Shown in pieces: positions 8,754 through 21,600 of a stretch of 64,000 nt of DNA. Below the pieces are notes generated by a model, which made no database searches, was not told the origin of the DNA, and saw only the letters and a program-made list of their open reading frames with translations. The DNA comes from Porpolomopsis calyptriformis. Its lineage: Eukaryota > Basidiomycota > Agaricomycetes > Agaricales > Hygrophoraceae. Within the stretch, counting starts at the first letter, position 1, and each line of letters begins with the position of its first letter. Where the stretch lies: positions 2,232,001 to 2,296,000 of the forward strand of contig OX621163.1 of NCBI GenBank assembly GCA_951640195.1, in the 5' to 3' direction. Made by a program: the position numbers and the translations under genes.

Positions 8754-11700
8754 ATGAACCTCGACGAAGAACACTCCACAGTAATCGACTCTACTCTATC
8801 AACTTCTTTTCCAACTGTCGTGAAGCGTGCCGCCCACACCTATGGTCGTCGTAAGGCTGATCCGCAGACTCTACTCGACGACTTCGAAAGTAACCCGGAA
8901 CCGCGTAAAAGTATCTCTCGACTATCGCCCTTAAGCGTTTGCGCGGAGGTTTCACCGCGTTCGTCGGTTGGAGATGGCAACGACGACGATGGCAACGAAG
9001 GAGCCAAGGATATTTCACCAAGATTTAGGTATTCATGGCAGAGAGAGCTGTGGAAGATAGATCATCCTAGCGAAGACGACCCCTCCGTTTCCGCTTTCAT
9101 TCCAGCTAGCAGGGGCACTTCAGACGGTCACAATGAAAAGTACGATTGCACCACTCTTTCTGCACCTTAACGACTCCCTGACGCTTTCCTGCCCAGTTCT
9201 TCCATATCTTCTGCCATTTTTTCTCGATCTAAATCACGTTCTTCCCCTACCCCTCCTACATCTGATGAGGACCAAGCCGTGGATATACCTTCCAAGACGA
9301 TGAATGAAAGAAAGGCTGGGGAAAAGTTAATCCCTCTCAAAATTGATTCTCATTTCTCAGAGGTGATCCATGTCCCTAAGACCAATGCCACTGGAGTCAA
9401 TGGCAAGTTGAAAAGCAAGAAAAGTTCCAAGACGAAGGTCTGTTGCTCCCAGAAAAACAACGAGCGTCAGCCTGTTTTTAACCACTTTCCATGCGCCTGT
9501 AGGCTCCAACGAGCAAGGAACTCATCGAGACCGCGAAACATCACTCACGCACAGCAGCGGCGCAGTATCTCTCTCTTCCACGCTCCGAAGGACAGAAACA
9601 TACCATTGATAACTTTTTTCAGTCGCTATCGTGAGTTTCCTGATGCAAATATTTTGCTGTCTGGTGTTAAAAGTTAATCTCCAGGAAGGAATCTGTGAGG
9701 AAACAAGTCCAACCCTCATCGTCTGACCCCATTATATCATTTTCATCACCCCCCCAGGTGGATACACCAATTACCGAGTCATCCCCCAAATCCCCCCAAG
9801 TACGGCACGCGACGCCACCCTTGACGTCGCACTGTTTTGCAGCGCCTTTGCCTGCTATTGATTCTGATTCCGACGGGGAGCTCCCCGAGGTCAACCAAAT
9901 ATTAAAGGAAAAAGAACGTGCGACCGCACTCGCAGAGGTAAAAAAACGAGCATTGGCGAACCAAGCCGCTCGACGGGAAATAGCTGGAAGTGTGCGTAGT
10001 GACGATGAATTGGAGATTGTTGGCAACATGGTAAGTGTTGCAGAAGAGGAGGCAAGTCGACGACGAGCCATGAAGGCGAGGCATGCCAGGCCTTCCGAAG
10101 GGCGAACGAGGCAACTACTTCTGGGGGGGATACGCCAAACAACTCCGAGGCGGACGAAGCATGATTCTCTCGAGGAATTGAAAGCTCTGGCTGAACCATT
10201 GTTTAAAGCATCCACGGGAGCTAAATACGAGAAGAGACGGGAAGAGATAGGTAAGATGGACCAACCCAGGTTGAATAAGATGTTGGCGAAGAGGGTTGAG
10301 GAGGACAAGACGGAAATAACCCGAAAGAAGGAGGAAGAATGGCTTCGGAGGGGTGGGAGACTTGGGAGTGAACAGCGCTCGGAGGAACCCGGATCCAATG
10401 TGGCTGATGATGCTCGGAGGGTGTACATCGAGAAGGGTCTCAGGATGGCAGAAAAGGGAAGAGTCAGGGAAGAGGAGACGCAAGAGGGGGATGAAGAAAG
10501 CGACGAAGATTGGATACCAGAAGCAGGGAATTCAGAAAGTCCAAGAGTTAATCATGCCAGCACCACGCATATCGACACCGAGGGAGACGTTACGTCGAGC
10601 TACGCAGCCGAAACTGACGAAGAAGTTCCGGCCATCCGACCTCCTCGGGCATTGCTTGGGGTCGCAGCACGTTCACGCGTCATTGTGGATTCTGACGAAG
10701 ATGACGACCGGTTTAGCAACTCCCAACTTCATGGACGGATACCAGTTCCCGACACGCTTTTCGTCGAAGAGGATATGCCACCTTCTTCTCAGACACCCGT
10801 GATGTATCGCCGCCGCCCGTCGTCTTCGCTCGGTGACTGCACTGAAGACGACACCGACAAGGAGAATAATACACGATTGATGTACGACAGAAGTGAGGAT
10901 AAAGAGAACAAAGCAGTTGTCCGTCACTCGCCTGTTATTACACTCGACAGAGCACGCAGTGGGTCTTTGCTTTCGCTAGGGGAGGGATCAGACAGATCCC
11001 TGTCCGTGTCTCCGAGGGTGGACCTTAGCTTCGGCTACCAACCAATGAGAAAGGAGACTGAGAGGCACCCATTGAAGGAGCTAGCAAGCCACACGGAGGA
11101 TCCGTTTGCCTCTCAGACGGAAGTACCCACTTCCTCCTTTGTAACAAGGTTGCAACAACTTTCACCAACTACCCCCGAACCAACTTTTGTCCCAAAAGTA
11201 TTTTCCTTGAAGGAATCGGGTTTCTCTCAATTCCCCGACGATGGCGAAAACGACGAGAATTCGCTGCCCATAGTGAAGATGTCTTCATTACAGGCTGGAT
11301 TCACGCAACTGTTCGAGTTCGGCACCTCAAAATCCGCCAGTACACCGAAGACTGTCACCGTCACAGATGAGGATGAGGTGCGGCTTGTTCTTTGGATTTT
11401 TTTACAAGGTCTGCTCATTCGCGTATAGAACCAACCTCCACTAGCCCTAGACTGCCTGAGAAAGTCGGGGGGCCTAGATGAACTCTCTCTTACCCTTGAC
11501 GTTCGACTCCAGCCGGCACTGGAAGTTAGCGAGAGGGTTCGGTGCAAGGCCGACTTGGTGTTTGAGAAGGAGCAAAATTACTTGCTGGAAGCTGCGAGGC
11601 AAAAGCCAAAATCGCCAGAGCTCTATGTCACTGACCACGGGTGCGCCCCTTTTGGTGCTTGAGGACAGTCAGACTATATACTGATCTGTACTTGCAGCTT

Positions 11701-13316
11701 TCTGACGCAGACACGGCCGGACGTGTCGAGCCCTGAGATTTATCGACCTGCGCCACCACCTCAGAGTAGCGAACCGTTTATGTTCCGCAGCCAGATGTTC
11801 CGCAGCCAGCCAGATCTGCCGCTTGTGTCTCAGGATCGGCAGCGAGAACCACTTCGCACACTCTCCTTCCTAGAGGACATCGAAACGCCAGATTACGCTT
11901 CTAGGCACCGATTAAGACGGCGAGACTTGTCACCACTTGCACCCGCGGTAGACATCAGCTCTAGGTCTAGTCCTTCATCACATGCCGGTCATAAAAAACT
12001 CGACGCTTTCTTCATCTCGCGCAATGCACGATCGCAAGTCAAAACCCATAAGCCAAGAGTCAAACTGGGTGAATCGGAATTTGTAGAAGCCGAGGCGCAA
12101 GAGTCCGATGACGACGAAATGCGCGGGTTTGGTGTGTTGCCGAAGAAGGATGACGAGGAGGAGGAGGAAGGTGAACATTTGGATAAGAACCTTGAAGACC
12201 TTGTGGACGATGCGGAAATGGATGCGGAAACGCAGGCTAAGGAGAAAGTCTTGGAGAAAGTGAAGTCAGTTCATTCTTCCGAGTGTCGCTTTTCATTTGT
12301 GATCCTAAAGATTTGCTACGCAGGGAACATCAAGAGGAAGATGACCTTAAACTTGAGAAACTTCACAGGGACGCAGTTGAAGGGAAGTTGAGAGTCAAGC
12401 GACGTGACCATGGATTAGAGTTGGATGACAGCTCGGAGGAGGAAGATGACGAGCATGCAAGTCGCATCCGGAGGAGAATGCGCAAAAAAAGACGGATTGA
12501 AGGTGACGGCCTTGAAGCTTTAGGTCAGTATAGGCAATTGTTTGGTCTATTCGGGATATCTAATACTATTACCTGGACAGGACTGAACGAGGAGACTCGA
12601 CCTTTCTACGAAGCTTATCAGAAAGATCTCGCCGACGATGATGAACTGGACCTTGAGCATCTTCGACAAGAAGACGTGGTTATGATGGATGAACCGGAAG
12701 AAGAGGTGGAAGGCGTTTCAGCAGCTGAGATTCGTGAACAAGCCCGCACGCTGGTACGAGAGGCAGTGGTCAGTTTGATTTTCCTCCCTTCGTCTATTTC
12801 GTACTAATTATTCTATTCATGAAAGTCATCTGAGACCATCGATCCTAATGATGTATCGTGGATTGACCAAGATGCTCCTAAAGATGAAGGCGATACTCGA
12901 ATCATCAAAGCTGTCTCTTCAAAACTAAGAAAGCAACCTGTCACCTCCCGCCCTGCCCTGGATCAGATTGATTTTGATTGCAATCTTGAGGTATTTGTCA
13001 CTTTGTATTACTTATTGCTTACAATGACTGATCTCATCAGCGTCCCGAGCGAACTTTCGAGACGGAACGAGAAAGGGCCAGACTTGCTTCATGGGCGAAG
13101 ACTGAAAACCGATCCCGAAACACAGGGACTGGCCGAATGGCCACGGGGGCTGCTGTGACTGGACATGTAAAATCGAAAGTGAAGGCGGGAGAAGGCTCTG
13201 TGCGGTCTACGCAGCATATAAGCTCAGACACCACAGCCGGACAACCCAAGCCTTTGAAGAGGCGCGGGTTTCTATCGGGAATCGAGGATCGGACGCTGCG
13301 CTTTGAAGAGAGTTGA
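8754..13316 (+). CDS. MRC1: Mediator of replication checkpoint Mrc1/claspin
   Basis: Exons 8754-9139, 9197-9437, 9503-9630, 9685-11377, 11429-11640, 11698-12264, 12324-12523, 12581-12768, 12826-12990 and 13041-13316 encode 1351 aa. The protein is highly charged and low in hydrophobic cores. The C-terminal half carries the MRC1 domain: SEFVEAEAQESDDDE, FGVLPKKDDEEEE, DKNLEDLVDDAEMD, EHQEEDDLKLEKLHRD.VEGKLRVKR, and RRRMRKKRRIEGD.LEALG followed by ETRPFYEAYQKDL. Many SQ/TQ sites fit phosphorylation by the ATR/Mec1 kinase. Mrc1 travels with the replisome, links the CMG helicase to polymerase epsilon and recruits Rad53 at stalled forks. The N-terminal QKHTIDNFFQSLS region spans two introns whose boundaries were chosen to keep this frame. 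Assignment is firm; N-terminal exon details are less so. Confidence 0.9.
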
Positions 13317-13557
13317 TCGACTATTTAAACGCTGCCATACATATATCCATCCATCTCGTATTTATTGCATTGTGAAATGTAGTATACATGTTGCACGCAA
13401 GCTTCAATGATTAACCGGAACCCTCCAAACAACGGAATTCGAAAGCCCACAAATGTACAGTACATCTCACCAGGGAATATGAGATGTGAAGGTGAATTGG
13501 GGATATAAGAATAAGCAAAGAACGTCCCCGAGAAAAATGATAAATACAGAGAAGGGT

Positions 13558-14004
13558 TTAATGATATTGCTTTCCGAACGGCTTTCCGACTCGCAGCCAA
13601 GAAGATTTGGGCCTTGCAGACGAAACGCTGCGTGATCGTGAAGTTCGACGCGTACGTGAGACGCTTCTTCGTTTTCTAGTGTTAGATTGGTGCATCTAGA
13701 TGGTGGGTCAGTGCCTCTCGGTTGTCATTATAAGATGATTATCCCACTTTGTGGCGGAGCATGATAAGTTTTGCCATACAGGCGGGTGGTCCGCTTTCTT
13801 GAAAAGGAGTACCTGGAATAAAACTGGGGCTCGTAGATATCCTACGGATATGACGACTGACTTACAAGAGGCAACAAGAGCGAGACCAGATTCGTGAGAG
13901 TCCAGTGAATCATCTAAGGCCATTATGGACATCCAGACCGAGGGTATGTAAAGGTATACAAAAAAGAGTGCGGCAAATAGGGTGGCTAGCAACATGGCCA
14001 ACAT
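13558..14004 (-). CDS. Small hypothetical membrane protein with basic Arg/Ser tail
   Basis: Two exons (14004-13813 and 13695-13558) joined by a 117-nt GT-AG intron give 109 aa. The N-terminus MLAMLLATLFAALFFVYLYI is a strong signal anchor or membrane segment. Exon 2 is very basic and rich in Arg/Ser (TRKRRSVSRTRRTSRSRSVS), ending GKPFGKQYH. Exon phases match and the second exon is clearly unlike random sequence, so I believe the gene is real, but I do not recognise the family. Upstream in-frame codons to 14124 could extend the N-terminus. It lies head-to-head with tafazzin (164 bp between starts), so the two may share a promoter. Confidence 0.5.
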
Positions 14005-14167
14005 GGCGTTGGACGGAGGCACTGAAGGCCAGGCTGCTGGCCTTTCAAGTCCTTGGGGAAAGTGGACAAGTGTGTAGTTGTGTAAAGTGGTCTGATTGCT
14101 GTTTATGTAATATTTTTTTCTCAACGACCGTCACCGATCCACCTTTCCCTCTTGGGCTTGAAAGTTC

Positions 14168-15389
14168 ATGCTCTTAAAGCTTCTCACACGTTCCGCCGTT
14201 GGTCTCACATGTAAAGCTTTTTTGAACATTGGGTTCTGTACCATGACGGTCAATCGGCTTTCTATCTTGCTGGAAGCTCTTCAGAGTCCCCAGCGGCATC
14301 AAGGACAAGGCATCATAACCGGTTAGTTTAAAGGATATTTCTCTGTGCCTCACTTTGACATCTCTGGTTTAGTTTCTAATCACACATCCGTGTAATTTTC
14401 TTTACGGATTATACTTGATTTTCGCCTCACACATCCAATATCAGCCTGGATGATCCCGTAGTATGGGGTATTCTTCCGTCAAAGTTTTTCCTCGAATCGC
14501 GCATGACCAGGTGGGCACTGGGCGCCTCCGAGATCATGTTCACAAATCCGTGGGTTCCCCGAGACTTTTCCCCACATTTAAACCCAATAAACATGTTGAT
14601 TTTGTCAGGAAGTGTCTTCTCCACTTTTTTCCGCCAAGGTCAAGTCCTGGAGACCTTTAGGGGGAAGGGTATCTATCAGTCAGCCGTGGATATTGCCATT
14701 GCCAAAATAAATGAAGGTGGTTGGGCAAGTCTTTCTTTCCTGAGTCCATTTTTCCTGCGGCCCCAATTTGGAATAGGTCCATCTCTTCCCTGAGGGTAAA
14801 GTCAACCAACCACCTACATATCGCACAAACAATGGCGTCGCTTACTTGCCTAGATTCAAATGGGGAATGTGAGTTGGACTTTTCTCCCCTTTCTATCCAC
14901 TCTGATACAAATCAGTGGTCGCATTTTGATGGAGGCTGATGTAACCCCAGTCATTATTCCGATGTGGTTTACCGGTGCGTTCATGTATTACCTGAATTTG
15001 CGTTTGCTTTCTCAAAGCTATCTTGGTTTGGATACATGAATATAGGATTCGAGAATCTGATGCCTGAAAATCGACCATTTCCGTCCAAGTTTGTTCCTCG
15101 CTTCGGGGTCAACCTCAGTGTTACAATTGGAGATCCTCTCTCTTTAGAAGATATCACAGGGGCACCATTGCCTCCCCGATCTAGTCAGCAAAGAGGCCTT
15201 TCAGCAACCTTTCCAGGCGAAGATGAAAGGAAGATGAGTCCGAACTCGAATGAGAGTACATCTGGAGGCATTGCGGAGAATGTAGATCTAGAGAATGACA
15301 AAATTAGAAGTAACATAACGGCAATAGTTCAGAGTGCAGTTGAGGCACTTGGTAGGAAAGTATCTGGCGGTATGCTTTGTAGTAGATAG
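14168..15389 (+). CDS. TAZ1: Tafazzin, cardiolipin-remodelling transacylase
   Basis: Exons 14168-14322, 14374-14392, 14446-14549, 14613-14724, 14777-14868, 14916-14974 and 15046-15389 encode 294 aa. The acyltransferase HX4D motif is NHTSVLDD; its histidine is encoded by the 19-nt second exon. Other tafazzin blocks are TRWALGASEIMFTNP, VFSTFFRQGQVLETFRGKGIYQ, the GGWVHLFPEGKVNQPP motif and IGRILMEADVTPVIIPMWFTGFE. The enzyme exchanges acyl chains between cardiolipin and other phospholipids in mitochondrial membranes. The intron at 14725-14776 starts with gcaagt, a GC-AG intron, and is required to join GGW to VHLFPEG. An in-frame TGA sits 9 nt upstream of the ATG, which fixes the start. The C-terminal 80 residues are not conserved. 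Confidence 0.93.
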
Positions 15390-15613
15390 GTTTGCAGTCA
15401 CATGGTGCCTATTGTGCAGTTGCCTGCACTTGTGCATTATGAAGGCACCCTGCGGCGCCATTCGCCCGAGTTGTCTTTTCAGCGTATAGGAGGAGTGAAC
15501 AGGTTGTTTGTGTGTATTTTTATCAAAAGGCGCAGGACATCAAGCCAAAACAATTAAATTCCCACCTTTCAACCTCACCCTTCTTCCCTTCAAAATCGCA
15601 GATTCACGAGTCT

Positions 15614-18600
15614 ATGGATGTGGTGAATAGCGTTCGTAATTGTCTCACAACCTGGTCCAAAGGAGGAGAGTCCGAATGGTAAGCAACTTCTAGACGGCTT
15701 TCCTTGCCACACAAATTCAGTTGTTTTCCTTGTAGTCGCAATATCCTTATAGCACCGCATTGTAATCCCTGTGACCCTAGCTGTGTCGATGTGCTAACGA
15801 CAGCCTATAACACACTTCTTTTTTCCACGCTAAAAACCTGGTCGTCAAAGCACACACTCTCCCCGACGGCGTTTGTCACCTTCGTTCAATCAGTACTGGA
15901 CTGCCTCCCTTCGTCCTCATCTGCATCTTCGAGCTCTTTGCATTTGGCTACATTCGGAGAAGTTCTTGTTGATCTGATTTGGTCTGTTGATGCAGAGTTG
16001 GAAGAGATCATGGCTGAGGCGAAAGTGGCTCTTTCAGGCTCCAGTGATAAGAGCAGTGAGTTCGGTGGATTCTCAAAAAACAGTGAAATGCATTGACTAT
16101 GTCTCTTAGCCACTTACCTGAACGCGGTGAAGGCGAAGCAAAATGCGGAGAGTGACAAGGAAATATTGACAGTTCTCGTACAAAAGTTCCTGGTATGTCC
16201 TGAAATCCTTCTGATTACTTTACCTCACGCGTTTTTTCTTTTCCAGAATGCCCGTGTTATCAACCCAGCGCTGTGCAAGGAACGGTTGGATTTGGCACTG
16301 CTGGCTAGTGTCGGCCTTATCCTGGACCGAGCTTCGTTTGACAAGAAAGAGATTAGAACACGGACTGGCTTATTGTGAGTATTCATTATGCTCTCTCTAG
16401 AAGATTATTGAACGACTGGCAAATCGTGTACTAGCTACAAACAGAATAAGTTCAACTTACTTCGCGAGCAGTCGGAAGGTTATAGCAAGCTCACCTCTGA
16501 GCTCACTAGTAGTCTTGGACTCTCTCATTCACCTATCACCGGCCGCCCAGTGGAATCATCCGCATCAATTGAAGACCGAGCACGATCAGTTTGGGAAAGA
16601 GTCATCAGTCTCATCGGTTACTTTGATCTCGATCCAAACCGGGCCTTGGACATAATCCTAGATGTCTTTTCAGTCCATTTGGCAACACATTACAGCTTTT
16701 TCCTCAGTTTGCTATCTTGTTCTCCTTGGTCTGCGTCGCGTAGAGTTCCAGTTCCCCCCTTGGATCCTACCCCAAACCTTTACAAGGGCATGGAATTCTG
16801 CGATGTTTTAGCATTGGCTGAGCTTAGGTCAGGCAGCCCAGTGAACACCACATCGACCTCGAATGGGAGTGCCCCCCGAGTACTGGCTCAAGTCTTAGGC
16901 TTCAAGTTCGCTTATTATCAAGCAAGTTCATTCCGTCCTTTTTAATTTTCTTATCCTTATACACAACTCAGTCACCTGATGTCATTGAACCCACACCAAG
17001 AAATTTATACCTGACGGCGGCCATATTGATACGCGAAGGCTTTTTGACTTTAGAGGACCTTTATCCCCACGTACGTTCAGCCCTTGAGATTTTCTCCAGG
17101 CGTCTCGGGCTCATATTGCTTTTAGTTGACACGTAGTGACGAGGAGATGCAAAAGGTGCAAAAAGAATACCTAGCCAAAGTCGAAGCAAGAATCGCGGGG
17201 GCCAAATTCAGTCAGCTGGCCATGGCGGCGCCTCTCGAGTCTGGTTCTTCCACATTCAAGTCAAAACCGTCGCCCGCTGTAGAGCCAAAGAAGATGACAG
17301 AAACCAAGGAACCTCCTAATCAAAAGCTCGGACTTCTTTCTGCGTTGCTTTCTGTGGGAGCCTTACGACCTGCCATTTCCATCATGTCTAACCTTCCTTG
17401 GCTGGTCGACGCACACCCAGAACTTGCAGACTTGATGCTCCGCATCATGAAAGAATCACTCGCAGGATTTTACGACTCGATATTCATTACAAGAGAGCGA
17501 AACCCTAGTTTTACGCAACCCCGTGCTCGCTATGGAACTGGAGGAGTGTCTCTTCCCACCGCCCGTAAACCGTTACTGACGCTTTGGGCACCCACGCCAC
17601 CCGGCACCAGTACGACGGACTTCGTCTTCTTTTTCCCTGATTGGACTCAACGTGTACCACTTTGCTCCTCGTTTGATGATCTGGTCGACATCATTGAGCC
17701 GATGATGGGTTTCATTGGTTTGCACGTTTCTCGTGATCCTCTGTTCTTGACAAAATTCTTGAGGCTCGGTCGCTCACATTTACTTTCGACGGTATGGACC
17801 AAAGCTCGCTTCACTTTCCAGCCTTAACCTCATGATATTCTCCCTCGTTGCTAGGTGCAACTGGATCCTGAAACTAAGAAGCCAATAGGGGAACCTGATC
17901 CCAAGCACCCCGTTCGTATATTTTGGTTCAAAATATTGCGTTTGTATCTGCTTCCGGCCCTCCCTCTCATCCGAGGTAATGCCGTATGCACCGTGGAAGT
18001 CTGGAATATTATTCGACAATATGAGACGACGACACGGTGGAGCTTATATGGCGAATGGAAATCAACAGTGTACAAATCTCATCCAGAGCTCCGCATCCGA
18101 GAAGTTCAAGCCGATCGAGAATCCAAGGGTATACTCCGTCGCCTTTCTCACAATACTATTGACACTCTGTCCGGTACTGTCGCGAAATTGGCTCATTCCA
18201 ACCCTTGTATTTTCTTTATCAACGCCGTCAACCAGATCATGGCCTACGACAACCTGGCTAATGTTGTGATACAAGCTTTAAGATATGTTACCAACATGGG
18301 TTTTGATGTCCTCGTTTTCATTATCTTGGATGCCCTTGCCAATCCTCACAAAGACCGAGTTAAAGACGATGGCGTCAACACCTCGGATTGGCTTCAAAGT
18401 GAGTCTGAAGTCCTTCTGTAAATTGTTGAGTATCTCACGTTGGTTTATAGGCCTCGCTTCCTTTACAGGAATGTTGTTTCGACGATACAGTGCAGATTTA
18501 ACGCCTGTCCTCAAATATATTGTGCACCAACTCCACAATGGACAGACCACTGAAATTGTGGTTTTGCGTGAATTGATTTGGAAAATGGCCGGAATCGAAC

Positions 18601-21600
18601 CTCTACCCAGCTTGTCTGACTCTCAGGTAGCGGCTATGGCTGGTGGACCAGCTCTTCGTATTGAAGCAGTTGCTTCTATTACGAGAGGTGCAAGACTTGA
18701 CCCTGGCGATGCTGTTCTGAAAGGACCACAGAGGCTCGGGAAAACCTTGCTAGAATCTTCTTTGGCTCTCCCCCTCCTGATTCAGGTTGCACAACAACGT
18801 CAATCCTGTGTTTTCAGAGCCCCGGATACTCACATCAAATCCCTAGCGGGTCTCTACGACGCGGTTTGTCCAAACACCCATTCTATATCTCAAGTCATAT
18901 TGAAATTGGCCTTTCTCGTCACCAGACACATGGGGTATTACTCCAATACTTGGAGCTATTGACTTCGCCATCTGTTGTTTCGCCACAAGATTATGCCAAC
19001 AAAGTGTTACCAACTTTGGGTGAACTTGGGGACAAGTATGGTATTGCTGCTCCGATCTGTATGCAAATTGTCCGACCCATGCTTCAAGGAGCGCTTTTGG
19101 TGGGTAGCCGCAGCCTTTCGTGCGGGAGAGGACCTCACATTGCAAATTAGACCGCCGCGCTCTCGATGCAAGAACAGGAGCGCGTGGCTAACGAAGAAGC
19201 GGAGAAGCGACTAAAGGCTGCCCTTACGGCCAAGCGAGAGCCTGCTATCACTTCACGTGTAGCATCACCAAGTATCGGAAATGCGAATATCACGAATGAG
19301 ACACCCTCCAACCCCGCCGATCTCGTCGTAGAGGCGACACCCGTGGCAGAAAGCAGCACATCAGAGGATATCACAATGGACGCGGACACGAATCCCGCCG
19401 CAGTGTCCCCACCCTCCGTGGAAGTGCGTTCATATTCATCGTTCGAAGCCGAGAAGTTGGGTAGCTGAGGACAATATGCAGAATCCGTGGTTACCTCCTT
19501 TATTCGCGTTATTTGATGACATTAAGAAAATCGCACCGGCTAACGCCTATGACATTATCGGGTACGATTCCCCCAACGTTATCGAGTTCTCTTTGCTGAA
19601 AGTGGTCGTCCAGACCAGCCTTTTACGTAACATTCTGGCAGCTGTCGACTTATGATTTGGCTCCTCCAGGTACTAAGTATGATGAAGAGGGCGCCGCACT
19701 GAGAACGCTAAGCCGTCAGGAAGATGCAAAATGTGCCGCTGCCGACCGCTCGGCTGATAGGGCCAAGAGGCTGACAGCCTCCTCTCATCGGGCGAGACGC
19801 GACCGGTACAACACCTTCGTGAACACCTTGGCACAAGAGTTCAAGGAGCAAACAATCTCGCGAGCATTTACAATGAAACGCTTAGCTCGTGAACGGCAGC
19901 ATTGGTTCTCCCACTGTACGAAACCCACCTTTTACCCGTTTCCTACACTAACATCTAAATAGCGCCAAAGGGAAACGCCCTTGTTGCGGCCTTGATCGAG
20001 CATTGCATACAACCGAGGTGTCTGCTGTCCCCCATGGATGCGGATTTTTGCGCCCAAATTATCAAGGTCATCCACACCCAGGGAACACCTGGATTTCCCA
20101 CACTTGTGTGCTACGATAAGGCGAGTTGAATCCTTTTTCCTTCTCCCTTCCCCTGGTCCGACGCGATCACTTTAGTTACTCGGAGACCATGTGAAGGTTG
20201 TAATATTCTCCTGTAGCGAGTACGAAGCAAGGAATTACGGTGTGTGATCCGTGCTAGAGCCAATTGTTGTTAACCCATTCGTTTCTTTCAAGGACGCTTT
20301 CTGCTGGGTATCTTGACGGATCTCTGGAAATGGCACGAGGACGAGTCGCTTTTTATTCAAGACAACCGTATGCGAAGCGGGGGAAAAACCTTTCTGCATC
20401 CAGGACTTCAGCTGCGATGGACAAATAAAACCACCATAGCTCCTGAGGATGTACTGAAGTGGGCTGGGTTCAAGCAAATCCTTCGAAAGTGGCATCGAAA
20501 GTTAGCGAAGGTGAGGACCGCAGTTCATCGTAAAAGAATTTGCACAATTGATTCTTCCGACATACAGTGCTTCACAGATTGCATTCAGACAGGAGACTTC
20601 ATGCACGTCTATAATGCTATCATTGTTCTGAAGGAGATCCTTCCTGTCTTTCCCTTGGCTGCGGTATGTGACTGGGTTGGTGCTAGTCTCGATAGGGCAA
20701 TGCAGGACTTGCTGGAGACTGAAGAGCGAGGAGATCTGAAAATCCTCGGTAGAGCGTGAGTGATTTCGTTCCCAACTCGTACTCGTACTCCAAGACGCAA
20801 ATTCTAAAATGCACGTCATAGTTATGCCGCCAGTCTGAAGAAACGGGAAGGATTGTGGGCAGTACCAAAGACCAACAAGGTCGGTTTCGATGGGATTGCT
20901 TCGAGTTGTCGCTTACAATAAGAGTTTAGCCTAATGGAGTTTCCGGAATTTCCAAAACTGCCAATCATCCTATTCCTCCACAGTCCAACGACAAAGCCAG
21001 GAACAATGCGGCACCGTCCAATACCTCTAATGTACAAGCTACAGGTGGAGATACTCGTCGCAGTACCTCCACACCCGCCGCGTCCACACCGTCCGCACCC
21101 CGTGCTCAGCTTACTAGCTGCGGTAATGCGCCTCAAGTGACGAATGACAAACTGAACGGCAGCCTAACCTCAACAAAACTGGCTATGGAAAGGTTTGTCC
21201 TCGATCGTCAATTTCAGTTTCTACTTTACTTATCTTCTCGTTATGCCCATCAGTATTCCACGGCCTGAGCGAGTCAGAAGGGTGAGGCCCGAAACAAAGG
21301 CTAATGAAACAACGAATTCTATCAGCGAACCTACCCCTCCCGCTGTCACGAAGGCGGAGACGATGACTACTGATCCAACTTCAACAGGCGAAGGGGTTCA
21401 AAGACAAGTGGGGACGAATAACCCGTCTGCTTCACGGACCGACAATCTCGTTAGCCCCGAAATGACCCAAAACGAACCCCCACAGGGTAAAGATGTACCG
21501 CGAACTCAAGTGATAAATCAGGCTCAAAGTCAGCGAACCCCCGCAGATCCCCAACAAATCATGCCTCCTCCTTCTGTCCCCAGTCAGACTCCTTCGGCCC

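Noticed and set aside
9667..10428. Long antisense open frame (253 codons) inside MRC1
   Set aside because: It is the reverse-strand shadow of a Glu/Arg/Ser-rich coding exon, which commonly leaves the complementary frame open.
16375..16434. Premature stop at the end of THO2 exon 4 as a sign of a pseudogene
   Set aside because: A canonical gtgagt donor and ctag acceptor remove it and restore the conserved LFYKQNKFNLL block.
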